NCBI RefSeq assembly: GCF_023707985.1
Contig: NZ_BRCF01000010.1
Coordinates: 1-64,000 of the forward strand
DNA length: 64,000 bases
Direction: 5' to 3'
From: Sporosarcina sp. NCCP-2716
GTDB taxonomy: Bacteria > Bacillota > Bacilli > Bacillales_A > Planococcaceae
In this document: positions 10,464-18,380 of the stretch, one piece after another
Numbering within the stretch: position 1 is the first letter of the stretch
How the letters are laid out: every line of letters starts with the position of its first letter
Notes under the pieces: generated by a model
Database searches by the model: none
Told to the model about the DNA's origin: nothing
What the model saw: the letters and a program-made list of their open reading frames with translations, nothing else
Position numbers and translations under genes: made by a program

Positions 10464-11666
10464 TTAAAAAGTGGTGCCTTGAAGGATGTTTCCGTACAAG
10501 TTTGTTAACTTGTCGGAAGCATCCTTTTGCATTTTCTGAGTGACGTGTGTATAGATCCGCATTGTCGTATCCATGTCATCATGTCCGACTCTTGCCATGA
10601 TGGTTGCGATGTCGACTTCCGCTTCTGTGAGCATACTGACATGCGTATGCCTAAGAAGGTGAGGGGTGGCATGTTTCTTGATCGTCGTCTTCTCCATAAG
10701 ACGTTCCATCCGCAGACCGATGTTTTTGGGTGCGAAAGGGTAACCGTTACTTCGGGCGAAAACAAAATCCATGTCATGGTACTCTTTATGGAGGTGGCGA
10801 TATTGCAGGTTATATTTGTCCCGCTTTCGAACAAGCTGCTTCAGCATATCCATGATAGGTTGTTCGACATGAACATCGCGAATTGAGCCCTCTGTTTTTG
10901 GCGGAGTCAACTCGTACTTCCTCATGTTGTTTGTTTCATTATAGAGCGTCTTTGTAATACTGATTATATTATTTTCGAAATCCAGATCATCTTTCTGAAG
11001 GGCACATATCTCACCTGATCGCATGCCGGTAAATGCTAAAGTGAAAAATCTCTCTAGGTCTAGGGGCAACCCCTCATTCCTCACAACATCCAGGAACTCC
11101 ATCAATTCCTCTCTCTCAAAGTAACTCTCCTCAACAGGATCATTTTTGATTTCATCCACAGTCTTGCGTTTTTTGGGGATAACTACCCCGACAGTGGGAT
11201 CGTCCTTGATCTTTTTATCGCGGATGGCGTACCGGAAAATCATGCCTGCAGTAACGTTTACCCCTTGCAGCGTAGTCCGAGCGTACAAGGGCGCGAGGTC
11301 ATTTAGTACTCGCTGGTAGACGGAATGAGTAATGTTCCCAATAGGCATCTTTGCGACATAACGATTCAGGATTTGAATTTCTTTTTCCCTTATCCGGACT
11401 GTGTTTCGCTTCACACCTGTTAGTGCATAGGTGATCAACCACTCTGCGGCCAAATCATCGAAAGTCATCGTTCGGCCAATTCGTTGGTCAATCCCCTCTT
11501 CTTTCATTGAGCGAATTGCTTCAGTTACTCGATCCATCGCTTCTCGTTTTGTCTTTCCTCTTCTCCAAATTTGCTTTCGTTTCCCGGTTGCCGGATCCGG
11601 CGGCCCGTCCTCTGCACATCGCCAACGGATCTGCCCGGATTCTAAAGTGATTTTATCGCAGTACAT
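10464..11666 (-). CDS. int: phage tyrosine recombinase (integrase)
   Basis: A 400-residue phage integrase that would recombine attP with the groEL 3' end. The N-terminal AP2-like arm-binding domain (about 1-60) is followed by a SAM-like core-binding domain (about 65-165). The catalytic domain has arginine in TGMRSGEICAL, the HLLRHTHVS box, GHDDMDTT and the nucleophile tyrosine in MRIYTHV. It is leftward, adjacent to attL, 15 bp after immA, with AGGGGG ahead of ATG. Confidence 0.95.
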   Translation of the reverse strand: MYCDKITLESGQIRWRCAEDGPPDPATGKRKQIWRRGKTKREAMDRVTEAIRSMKEEGIDQRIGRTMTFDDLAAEWLITYALTGVKRNTVRIREKEIQILNRYVAKMPIGNITHSVYQRVLNDLAPLYARTTLQGVNVTAGMIFRYAIRDKKIKDDPTVGVVIPKKRKTVDEIKNDPVEESYFEREELMEFLDVVRNEGLPLDLERFFTLAFTGMRSGEICALQKDDLDFENNIISITKTLYNETNNMRKYELTPPKTEGSIRDVHVEQPIMDMLKQLVRKRDKYNLQYRHLHKEYHDMDFVFARSNGYPFAPKNIGLRMERLMEKTTIKKHATPHLLRHTHVSMLTEAEVDIATIMARVGHDDMDTTMRIYTHVTQKMQKDASDKLTNLYGNILQGTTF

Positions 11667-11681
11667 AGAAATCCCCCTATC

Positions 11682-12167
11682 TCAGTTATAGAAAAGACTT
11701 TTCTCCAAAGAAGCCCCCAAGAGTTTTTGATGGTAACGAGCCATTCGTTTCTCGGCGAAGGACAGCTCCACGTTGAAAAGTTCAGCAACAAGGGCTGCAG
11801 CTCTCGGAAGTTCTGGCGGAAGTCGAATCCGATCTAACATAAAACTTGGGACACAGAAGTGATAAGCAAAATGCGTGGCCTGGTACTCTTGCAGCTCAAC
11901 AAACAGTTCATGCATAAACCGTTGATCTCCGCAATGCCGCAAATAGTGGCAAATTTCATGGCCGAAGCGTTGCCAGTTTTGCTGCTTCGTTCCTCCTCGA
12001 ATCACTAGAATGCCATCCCAACGGAATGACAAAGCAGGATGAAGGATAACCTCTAATCCAATCTCACGGGCTATCTTGTAGATATCCAGCTGTCCTGGCG
12101 TAGCGATGCCAAGTTCGTAATAAAACTGCTTGACGAACAATTCTATTGGCGAATCTGTTTGAGGCAT
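11682..12167 (-). CDS. immA: ImmA/IrrE family metallo-endopeptidase
   Basis: A 161-residue protein with the zinc motif HEICH (about residues 91-95) and a downstream glutamate region ELQEYQATHFA typical of ImmA/IrrE (COG2856). In ICEBs1 and phi105-type systems ImmA cleaves the ImmR repressor to derepress the element. Here it is separated from the repressor gene by a membrane-protein gene and a terminator, so it may be expressed apart from the repressor. Confidence 0.88.
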   Translation of the reverse strand: MPQTDSPIELFVKQFYYELGIATPGQLDIYKIAREIGLEVILHPALSFRWDGILVIRGGTKQQNWQRFGHEICHYLRHCGDQRFMHELFVELQEYQATHFAYHFCVPSFMLDRIRLPPELPRAAALVAELFNVELSFAEKRMARYHQKLLGASLEKSLFYN

Positions 12168-12215
12168 AGGCGTCTCTCGCTTTCTTTGGTGGGAATGTAT
12201 GTTCTTTTTGCTTGT

Positions 12216-12242
12216 ATAAAAAGAGGCACACTTGATGTGCCT
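12216..12242 (-). terminator. terminator of the repressor-membrane protein transcript
   Basis: AGGCACA pairs with TGTGCCT around a 5-nt loop; on the minus strand C and five T follow. It splits repressor and membrane protein from immA and int. Confidence 0.88.
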
Positions 12243-12244
12243 GG

Positions 12245-13270
12245 TTATTGAATGTTACTCCGATACTGATCAGCAATTTTTTCAAGTTCACTTATTTTTA
12301 CCCGACTATTCTTGATTGTTTCAAGCGTTTTTCTCTCCAAAGAAATTTTGGAGGCAAATATATTTTCAATCGTACCGTCCTTTCGTTCTATTGGGATGGA
12401 CCAAAAGTAAGTGATGCTGTCTATAGTGAAATTGATGTCGGGATTCTGGTAAATTGCTTCTGTGATTTCAAGAGTCTGCATGTCAATCTTTTGCTGCGTT
12501 TTGTTGTTAGTCAAACCGATAGGGGAGTTCAGATGAATTAAGATCAACTTACTACCATCATTCTTACCCACATTATCGTTCACTTGAACTTTATCGATCA
12601 CAGCTACTTCCTCGTTCTTCACCTCTATATACTCGCCCATCACTTCTTCGACATCCATTTTTATGTCTAAAACGTAAGTGTCGTTATTAATTGGCTCATC
12701 TTCTATATCTGCAGCGTCTTCAGTAGGCTTATAGGCTAGGTCGTTATTAACTGAAATACGCTCTTCCTCTAAGTTATTCGGAGTTCCATATAAAATGTAG
12801 TAGTCGCCCCACTGCCGATCTTCTGGAAGATTTCCTTCAAGGACGTAGTGAGATTCATCGATTTTTCTTAGCGAAGCACCTTCATCGCTCCTGGGCTCGA
12901 AAAACTCAACTGGAAGTCCTTTGCGAACTGTAATAGCTAACGAGAAATCACCATTTTCATCAGTAACTGCAGCTGATTCTTCATAAGAAAACACCGGGAG
13001 TGCCTCATCTTCTGTTGCAGTATTTTCTACAGCTTCATAGTTATCTTGGGCTTCGGCTGCAATATTTTCTTTGTCAGTATCATCTTGAAAGTTAAGAGAA
13101 ACAATCATGAGGACTAATGAGCACAAAAATATACCCACAGAAGAATAGAATCCTTTCTTCAACATCCCGGGAGCCCTGCTGCGCATGATTAGAAAACATA
13201 TCCCTGTTCCTATACTTGCAAAGAATCCAAGAATGACAAGGATTGCAAAGACAGCAATTAGATTGTCCAT
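12245..13270 (-). CDS. prophage membrane protein in the lysogeny operon, function unknown
   Basis: 341 residues from ATG 13270, one base after the repressor stop, so probably co-translated. Two hydrophobic helices (about residues 4-28 and 36-56) are joined by a short basic loop, which predicts the remaining 280 acidic residues outside the cell. The body is rich in D, E and N and has no motif I recognise. The GC content is clearly lower than that of the neighbours. Being expressed with the repressor in the lysogen suggests a superinfection-exclusion or host-conversion role (inference only). The longer open frame upstream overlaps the repressor and is not the start. Confidence 0.8.
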   Translation of the reverse strand: MDNLIAVFAILVILGFFASIGTGICFLIMRSRAPGMLKKGFYSSVGIFLCSLVLMIVSLNFQDDTDKENIAAEAQDNYEAVENTATEDEALPVFSYEESAAVTDENGDFSLAITVRKGLPVEFFEPRSDEGASLRKIDESHYVLEGNLPEDRQWGDYYILYGTPNNLEEERISVNNDLAYKPTEDAADIEDEPINNDTYVLDIKMDVEEVMGEYIEVKNEEVAVIDKVQVNDNVGKNDGSKLILIHLNSPIGLTNNKTQQKIDMQTLEITEAIYQNPDINFTIDSITYFWSIPIERKDGTIENIFASKISLERKTLETIKNSRVKISELEKIADQYRSNIQ

Positions 13271-13271
13271 A

Positions 13272-13628
13272 TCATTTTCCCTTCTTCTCTTTTTTACTCC
13301 GCAGATACTCCATGAAATCAAGGGCTTCTTTTCTTTGATCATCATCCATTTCAAGCCAACCGTCAAATAATAAGTTGGTTTGAGGATCTCTTAAATCATC
13401 TTTATGTTCATCAGTCTTTTTCTCTTCAGATGCCGATCTCCCTAGTAAATAGTCAGAGGATACATCATAAAAGTCAGCTATCTTTTTTAGGGTCTTGTAA
13501 TCTGGTTCGCGGTTTCCTTGCTCGTACATGGCATATGTAGTTCGAGCAACTTCTATTTTCTTAGCAAATTCAGCTTGTGTGAAATTTGTCTTTGATGTCC
13601 TTAGTGATCGTAATCTATCAGCAAGCAT
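13272..13628 (-). CDS. immR: CI/ImmR-like XRE repressor
   Basis: 118 residues. The N-terminal XRE helix-turn-helix (about residues 4-60) has FTQAEFAKKIEVARTTYAMY and YLLGRS at its end. The C-terminal part is charged and lacks a LexA-type protease, fitting control by ImmA cleavage. ATG 13628 lies 7 nt after GGAGG; the longer frame starts inside an operator. It is likely to bind the four palindromes upstream and hold the early promoter off. Confidence 0.9.
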   Translation of the reverse strand: MLADRLRSLRTSKTNFTQAEFAKKIEVARTTYAMYEQGNREPDYKTLKKIADFYDVSSDYLLGRSASEEKKTDEHKDDLRDPQTNLLFDGWLEMDDDQRKEALDFMEYLRSKKEKKGK

Positions 13629-13649
13629 AATAAAGCCTCCTTTACCCAC

Positions 13650-13677
13650 ATTATACCTACACAATAAGTGTAGTAAA
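13650..13677 (-). promoter_or_regulatory. leftward promoter for immR
   Basis: On the minus strand TTTACT (13677-13672), a 16-bp spacer and perfect TATAAT (13655-13650). Operator 1 (13657-13673) overlaps it, suggesting autoregulation. Confidence 0.7.
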
Positions 13678-13762
13678 TACTAATACACAAAATGCGTAAA
13701 TATTGTTTGACATTACACAAAAGGTGTATTAAGATGAATACAACAACTACACAAAAGGTGTA
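13657..13762. promoter_or_regulatory. four-operator lysis/lysogeny switch
   Basis: Four 15-bp palindromes of form TACAC-N5-GTGTA: 13658-13672 (centre AATAA), 13684-13698 (right arm GCGTA, imperfect), 13714-13728 and 13748-13762 (both TACACAAAAGGTGTA). Centre spacing is 26, 30 and 34 bp. The first overlaps the leftward promoter, the third fills the spacer of the rightward promoter and the fourth covers the leader. Confidence 0.9.
13707..13735 (+). promoter_or_regulatory. rightward early promoter
   Basis: Consensus TTGACA (13707-13712), a 17-bp spacer holding operator 3, and TAAGAT (13730-13735). It drives the Cro-like gene and the early operon. Confidence 0.85.
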
Positions 13763-13776
13763 CAGGAGGTGAGAGG

Positions 13777-14001
13777 GTGCGAACTTGGTTAAAAGAGAAA
13801 CGCCTCAAGTCTAAAATGACGCAAGAGCAAGTGGCTAAGAAGGTAGGGGTTGCTAGAACTACTTATGCCATGTACGAGCAAGGAGAAAGAGATCCTAGCG
13901 TAGGTGTTGCCGTAAGCATTGGAGATGTACTCAAATTCAAATGGACTCTTTTTTTTGAAGACAAAGTACACGAAACGCGTATTAAAAAACAAGTCGGATA
14001 G
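13777..14001 (+). CDS. Cro-like XRE regulator
   Basis: 74 residues, almost entirely a helix-turn-helix: MTQEQVAKKVGVARTTYAMY at about 14-33. The recognition helix region VARTTYAMYEQG is the same as in the divergent repressor, so both should bind the same palindromes. GTG start 5 nt after AGGAGGTGAG. First gene of the rightward early transcript. Confidence 0.9.
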   Translation: MRTWLKEKRLKSKMTQEQVAKKVGVARTTYAMYEQGERDPSVGVAVSIGDVLKFKWTLFFEDKVHETRIKKQVG

Positions 14002-14012
14002 GAGGTAACACC

Positions 14013-14345
14013 ATGCAAGTGACACTAGATGAATTTCTCGCTGGCCACATGCAATTGAAGCTGGAAGCCATGTTTCAGCAAGCGTACGAGCAAGGAGTCC
14101 AGGATGCAAGGACACAGTACGAACTTCCGCAGCTAATGACGCGCAAGCAATTCATGGAGTTCGCTAATATCAGTGAACCGAAATGTGCTGAACTGTTTCG
14201 CCGGGCAGATTTTCCCCTTACCCGCGAATTCGGTCATCCACGAGTACCGACTCGCTTGCTGTTCGAATGGATTGCAGAAAACACAGAGTGGGTGCGATTC
14301 AATGCGCCGGCTATGCGGCAGCGTCAAAAGAAGATTTCAGGATGA
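14013..14345 (+). CDS. putative phage DNA-binding (excisionase-like) protein
   Basis: 110 residues. The second half (QLMTRKQFMEFANIS, then an EWIAEN end) resembles the winged-helix DNA-binding domains of excisionase-like phage proteins that follow cro genes. An N-terminal helix precedes it. GGAGGT lies before ATG. An Xis role is possible but unproven. Confidence 0.6.
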   Translation: MQVTLDEFLAGHMQLKLEAMFQQAYEQGVQDARTQYELPQLMTRKQFMEFANISEPKCAELFRRADFPLTREFGHPRVPTRLLFEWIAENTEWVRFNAPAMRQRQKKISG

Positions 14346-14374
14346 GTAACCAACTCAGAAGAGGAGGAAAAACG

Positions 14375-15079
14375 ATGAATCAACTGACAAAGGTTTTTGA
14401 CGGCCAGGAGATCCGCATGATCGATCTGGATGGTGATCCGTGGTTTGTCGCTTCAGATGTATGCGGAGTGCTCGGCCTTACGAATCCATCCGTGGCACTC
14501 AGCCGACTGGATGAGGATGAACGGTCTAAGTTCAACTTAGGGCGACAGGGAGACGTGAATACAGTGAATGAGTTTGGCCTGTATGCGCTGATCTTGGGAA
14601 GCCGAAAACCTGAAGCGAGAAACTTCAAGCGCTGGGTAACGCATGAAGTCATCCCATCTATCCGGAAAACAGGAACCTACGAAATGGGGCAGCAGCCTAA
14701 CAACACGAAGCTCCTTTTGCAGGCGGCGCTCGAGCAAGAGCAAAGGTTGGGAACGGTGGAAGGTGATGTGAAATACCTGAAAGACAACATGCGGATCAAC
14801 GGACCGCAGGAGCAGCGGATCAATATGAACGCCCGCGGCAAGATCATGGAGTGTCTCGGCGGTAAGGACGCCAACGCTTACAAGCGGATCGGCAAGAAAG
14901 CTTTCTCCCAGTTCTGGCGAGAATTCAAAGCTTACTTCCAGATTCCAAGGTACGGTGAATTGCCGAAGGTGAAATTTGAGGAAGCGCTGCAGTTTATTCA
15001 GGAGTGGACGCCAGATACTGCGCTGCGCATGGAAATTAGAAAGTTGAATGACCAGCAGCATTTACGACTGGCGGAGTAG
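14375..15079 (+). CDS. BRO-N domain phage antirepressor with ORF6C domain
   Basis: 234 residues from ATG 14375, after GAGGAGGAAA. BRO-N domain at about 1-105: IDLDGDPWFVASDVCGVLGL, NEFGLYALI and the RWVTHEVIPSIRKTG signature. The C-terminal part from about 160 (NARGKIMECLGGKDANAYKR) matches the ORF6C domain. Such Ant proteins bind and inactivate CI-type repressors. The longer open frame upstream overlaps the previous gene. Confidence 0.9.
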   Translation: MNQLTKVFDGQEIRMIDLDGDPWFVASDVCGVLGLTNPSVALSRLDEDERSKFNLGRQGDVNTVNEFGLYALILGSRKPEARNFKRWVTHEVIPSIRKTGTYEMGQQPNNTKLLLQAALEQEQRLGTVEGDVKYLKDNMRINGPQEQRINMNARGKIMECLGGKDANAYKRIGKKAFSQFWREFKAYFQIPRYGELPKVKFEEALQFIQEWTPDTALRMEIRKLNDQQHLRLAE

Positions 15080-15247
15080 CGGGGAGCCGGGCGGCAACCC
15101 GGCTGATATGAAAGGCTTTGGAAAGAAGTGGAGTTGCGAAGAGTAGAGGGGTTCTACATCTATAGAGTACACCATCCCCAAGATTGTGAGTATGTGAGAT
15201 GACGTAGTAAAAATGTCAATTTCACATATTTAATTGAAAGGGGGTGA
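15080..15247 (+). promoter_or_regulatory. intergenic region with hairpin and inverted repeat
   Basis: No gene seen. It contains a GCCGGG/CCCGGC hairpin (15085-15102) without a T-run and a spaced inverted repeat ATGTGA (15192-15197) / TCACAT (15222-15227) just upstream of the next regulator gene. The latter might be an operator; weak evidence. Confidence 0.35.
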
Positions 15248-15252
15248 GCGGG

Positions 15253-15540
15253 GTGGAGTACGGAGCGATTTTGAAAGCCTGCCGGAAACGGAAAGGCTGG
15301 ACGCAGGAGGACTTAGCACACGAGCTGCAGATCGAGCAAGCAGACGTGTCCCGGTTCGAAAATGATCGCCGGGAGTTGCCGATGTCCATGTTTCAGAAGT
15401 GGGCGATGGCCACTCAGTCACAGGACGTGCTGGTTGCGTTTATCGCCGGCATGGACGGCATCACGATTCTGGCAAATCTCTTGACCACAATGGCGACACC
15501 GATAACCGGTTTTATTTCATTTTTTGGAGGATTGGCATGA
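15253..15540 (+). CDS. XRE-family regulator with hydrophobic C-terminus
   Basis: 95 residues. XRE helix-turn-helix at about 5-55 (WTQEDLAHELQIEQADVSRF). The last 35 residues are hydrophobic and glycine-ending, resembling a membrane helix. GTG 15253 lies 5 nt after AAAGGGGGTGA, a nearly perfect binding site, so it is preferred over GTG 15244 inside that site. The stop overlaps the next ATG. Function unknown beyond DNA binding. Confidence 0.8.
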   Translation: MEYGAILKACRKRKGWTQEDLAHELQIEQADVSRFENDRRELPMSMFQKWAMATQSQDVLVAFIAGMDGITILANLLTTMATPITGFISFFGGLA

Positions 15541-15815
15541 AACTAGCAAACTACCGCCGCTCAGACATCGAGCAGGCAATTGAACTGAAGAAAATGATCC
15601 AGCATCAGATCAGCACCATCGAAATGTGCAACTGGACGGATCAGCTGGAGGAAGCGATATTGCGGACAGAAAACGTGCTGCAGAACCTGCAACTGCTGCG
15701 GCAGATGAAGATGGAGAAGGTGCTCGACAACCGGGAGAATATGATGGTTGCCAAGCTGAAGTCACAAGGCGTCAATGCAATGGCATTCCGTTTTACACAC
15801 AAAAAAACCGACTGA
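15537..15815 (+). CDS. hypothetical helical phage protein
   Basis: 92 residues, predicted helical with heptad-like leucine spacing (coiled coil, about 10-75). ATG overlaps the stop of the upstream regulator (ATGA). Its stop lies in a hairpin whose T-run is on the other strand. No family recognised. Confidence 0.65.
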   Translation: MKLANYRRSDIEQAIELKKMIQHQISTIEMCNWTDQLEEAILRTENVLQNLQLLRQMKMEKVLDNRENMMVAKLKSQGVNAMAFRFTHKKTD

Positions 15816-15835
15816 CGTTGGAGCGTCAAATCGGT
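15801..15835 (-). terminator. minus-strand hairpin terminator in the early operon
   Basis: ACCGA-TGACG pairs with CGTCA-TCGGT around a 6-nt loop. Seven A precede it on the plus strand, so a leftward transcript would see the hairpin followed by seven U. No leftward gene is present here. Confidence 0.65.
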
Positions 15836-15888
15836 CACACAAGAAAATTCATTTGAACCAAGTATACCACAGAACGGAGGCAGACGAC

Positions 15889-16023
15889 ATGCTCTCAGAC
15901 TTAAATAAAATTCAATTGTTGCTCATCACGATCCCTTGGGCAGCTCTCTACATTACTTGGCTGTATATGTACTGCAATTATGAGGAGCGCAAGACTGCTC
16001 GGAAGGAGCAAAGCAATGGGTGA
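15889..16023 (+). CDS. small phage membrane protein
   Basis: 44 residues with one hydrophobic helix (about residues 9-28) and a charged C-terminus. Preceded by CGGAGG at 7 nt. Overlaps the next ORF. No family recognised. Confidence 0.6.
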   Translation: MLSDLNKIQLLLITIPWAALYITWLYMYCNYEERKTARKEQSNG

Positions 16024-16177
16024 ATTTGCAGATCTAATTCTGGAAGGCGTCTATTGCGAAAGCTGCGGCTGCTTCACTGGTGTCGAGCCGGGTCATCCCG
16101 TCAAATGTGAAGGCTGCCATGCGGAAGCTATGAAGCAGGACATTGAGGACGCATACGAGCGAGGTGAGCGGCTGTGA
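16016..16177 (+). CDS. small zinc-ribbon phage protein
   Basis: 53 residues with two metal-binding pairs: CESC (about 13-16) and CEGC (about 31-34). Start ATG 16016 after AAGGAG; overlaps its neighbours on both sides (8 and 4 nt), as usual in this early operon. Function unknown. Confidence 0.65.
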   Translation: MGEFADLILEGVYCESCGCFTGVEPGHPVKCEGCHAEAMKQDIEDAYERGERL

Positions 16178-16320
16178 TAGATCCAGTGACCGAACACATC
16201 ATGCTGACCGGCTACCCGTCGCGGGACTACCTGGACTATGAGCGGCAGCAAGAAGAGCAGCTGGACCACGGACCGTACGACAGTTTCAATGACTTCTTTA
16301 TAGAGGAGGAAGCGGAATGA
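16174..16320 (+). CDS. small acidic phage protein
   Basis: 48 residues, GTG start in a GTGA overlap with the zinc-ribbon gene, after GAGGTGAG. Very acidic C-terminus (FFIEEEAE); the last 4 nt overlap the next gene. No family recognised; supported by tight packing and a good ribosome site. Confidence 0.55.
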   Translation: MIDPVTEHIMLTGYPSRDYLDYERQQEEQLDHGPYDSFNDFFIEEEAE

Positions 16321-16538
16321 ACAATCTAAATGAAATCTATCAGGATCTGCGCGATCCGGAAGGTAACATACACGACGACTTCGCTACGCTCAGAAGATCG
16401 TTCGCCCTCTGCGCGAAGCTCATTAAAAACACTGCGACAGTCGAAGATTTCCAAAAACTTGTGGATGACTATCAGGACGCGGAACGTGCCCTACACGCTG
16501 AAATGAGGAGGCGAAGAGCATGCAAGCCGAAGTCTTGA
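16317..16538 (+). CDS. hypothetical early protein
   Basis: 73 residues, predicted helical, basic at the C-terminus. ATG in an ATGA overlap with the previous gene, after GAGGAGG. Overlaps the exonuclease gene by 19 nt. No family recognised. Confidence 0.6.
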   Translation: MNNLNEIYQDLRDPEGNIHDDFATLRRSFALCAKLIKNTATVEDFQKLVDDYQDAERALHAEMRRRRACKPKS

Positions 16539-17455
16539 TCAGCACGGTGGACATGAGCCGGGAGGACTGGCTGCAGGCACGGAAGAACGGCATCGGCGGC
16601 AGTGACGTCTCGGCCATCGCCGGCCTGAATAAATGGAAGTCTCCTGTCGGCGTGTACCTGGACAAGATCGGTGCTTCTCCGGAAGAGGACACGGCGGGCG
16701 AGGCGGCCTACTGGGGCAACGTGATGGAGGACATCGTGGCACAGGAGTTCACGAGGCGCTCAGAGCTGAAGGTCCGGCGCCGGAACGCCATCCTGCGCCA
16801 CCCGGAGTACCCCTGGATGCTCGCGAATGTTGACCGGCTTATCGTCGGGAAAAAAGAGGGGCTCGAGTGCAAGACGGCCAGTGAGTACCTGAAAGGCGAG
16901 TGGGAAGGCGAGGAGATCCCGGCGGCCTACCTGCTGCAGATACAGCATTACATGGCCGTGACCGGCTTCCAAGCCTGGTGGATCGCGGTCCTGCTCGGCG
17001 GCAATAAATTTCATTTCAAGCGGATCGAGCGCGACGAGGAAATGATCCAGTACCTGATCGAGATTGAGCGGGATTTCTGGAAAAACCACGTGGAGAAGGA
17101 AGTGCCTCCGGTCTTTGACGGATCGGATGCCTCAGTCGACTTGCTGAAGGCCCTCTATCCGGAATCGAAAGCGGAATCGGAGATCAACCTGCCGGGTGAA
17201 GCAGAGACGCTCATCGAAGCGCTGGACGCTCTGAAAGAGGAACTGAATGCAACGGAGGACCGGAAAAAAGAGTACGAGAATCGCCTGAAAGACATGCTGA
17301 AAGATAACGAGACGGGTCTGGTCAGTCACCGGATCGTCACTTGGAAATCACATAGCCAAAACCGGCTGGATACAAAACGTCTGAAAGCGGAACGGCCAGA
17401 CATCTACGAAAAATTCGTCAAAGTCTCGTCCGTCCGTAAGCTCACCATCAAATAA
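16520..17455 (+). CDS. YqaJ-family phage exonuclease
   Basis: 311 residues, lambda-exonuclease-like (YqaJ viral recombinase). Motifs: RKNGIGGSDVSAIAG (about 18-32), EDIVAQEF, the catalytic LANVDRLI and GLECKTAS (D...ExK, about 97-120) and the QIQHYMAVTG helix. The C-terminal 80 residues form a helical extension. It resects double-strand ends for the annealing protein RecT encoded next, forming a recombination pair. ATG follows GAGGAGGCG. Confidence 0.9.
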   Translation: MQAEVLISTVDMSREDWLQARKNGIGGSDVSAIAGLNKWKSPVGVYLDKIGASPEEDTAGEAAYWGNVMEDIVAQEFTRRSELKVRRRNAILRHPEYPWMLANVDRLIVGKKEGLECKTASEYLKGEWEGEEIPAAYLLQIQHYMAVTGFQAWWIAVLLGGNKFHFKRIERDEEMIQYLIEIERDFWKNHVEKEVPPVFDGSDASVDLLKALYPESKAESEINLPGEAETLIEALDALKEELNATEDRKKEYENRLKDMLKDNETGLVSHRIVTWKSHSQNRLDTKRLKAERPDIYEKFVKVSSVRKLTIK

Positions 17456-17469
17456 GGAGGAATCATACA

Positions 17470-18339
17470 ATGGCATCGAAAGAAACGGTAAAAAACCAAC
17501 TCGCCCAGCGCGCAAACAACGGAGTACAAAAGCAGGTCAGCCCGGAGAATCAGCTGAACTCCCTGCTCAAGAAGATGGGGCCGGAGATCCAGCGAGCCCT
17601 TCCGAAGCACTTGGATGCAGACCGCATCGCCCGGATCGCCATGACAGCCGTCCGGACCACCCCGAAGCTGCTCGAGTGCGATCAGATGTCCTTTATCGCG
17701 GCGATCATGCAGTCGGCCCAGCTCGGCGTCGAACCGAACACAGGACTTGGGCAGGCCTATCTGATCCCGTACGGAAAGCAGGTACAATTCCAGCTCGGCT
17801 ACAAAGGGCTCATCGACCTCGCTGTCCGCAGTGGGCAGTACAAGTCGATTTACGCCCATGAAGTATATGCAGACGATGAGTTCGAGTTCCACTATGGCCT
17901 GACGAAAGACTTGATTCATAAACCGGCTTCCGTCCCGACAGGTGAGCCGATCGGTTACTACGCAGTGTATCACCTCCAGAATGGTGGCTACGACTTCGTG
18001 TACTGGACTCGGGAGCGCATTGACAACCACGCACAGAAGTTCTCGCAGGCCGTCCAGAAAGGCTGGACAAGCCCTTGGAAAACGAACTATGACGCGATGG
18101 CGAAAAAGACGGTCCTGAAAGAGGTCCTGAAGTACGCGCCGAAATCCATCGAGCTGCAGAAGACGGTGGAGGCGGATTCCACGATCAAGACAGAACTGTC
18201 CCAAGACATGAGCGACGTGATCGATGTGACCGACTTCTCGGTCATGGAAGACGAGCAGCAGACGGTCCTGGAAGATCCTCAGCAAGAGGAAAAGACGACA
18301 CGGAAACCGGCGGCCGAAGTCATGAAGGAAATGGTGTGA
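17470..18339 (+). CDS. recT: RecT single-strand annealing protein
   Basis: 289 residues. RecT-family core at about 25-230: QLGVEPNTGLGQAYLIPYG, FQLGYKGLIDLAVRSGQY and the TVLKEVLKYAPKS region. The C-terminal 60 residues are acidic and variable. It anneals complementary ssDNA during phage recombination and works with the adjacent exonuclease. Strong AAGGAGG before ATG; 14-bp gap from yqaJ. Confidence 0.93.
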   Translation: MASKETVKNQLAQRANNGVQKQVSPENQLNSLLKKMGPEIQRALPKHLDADRIARIAMTAVRTTPKLLECDQMSFIAAIMQSAQLGVEPNTGLGQAYLIPYGKQVQFQLGYKGLIDLAVRSGQYKSIYAHEVYADDEFEFHYGLTKDLIHKPASVPTGEPIGYYAVYHLQNGGYDFVYWTRERIDNHAQKFSQAVQKGWTSPWKTNYDAMAKKTVLKEVLKYAPKSIELQKTVEADSTIKTELSQDMSDVIDVTDFSVMEDEQQTVLEDPQQEEKTTRKPAAEVMKEMV

Positions 18340-18380
18340 GGGGGCTTTCCCCTCCTCCCTCTATATAAGGCGGTGGCAAT

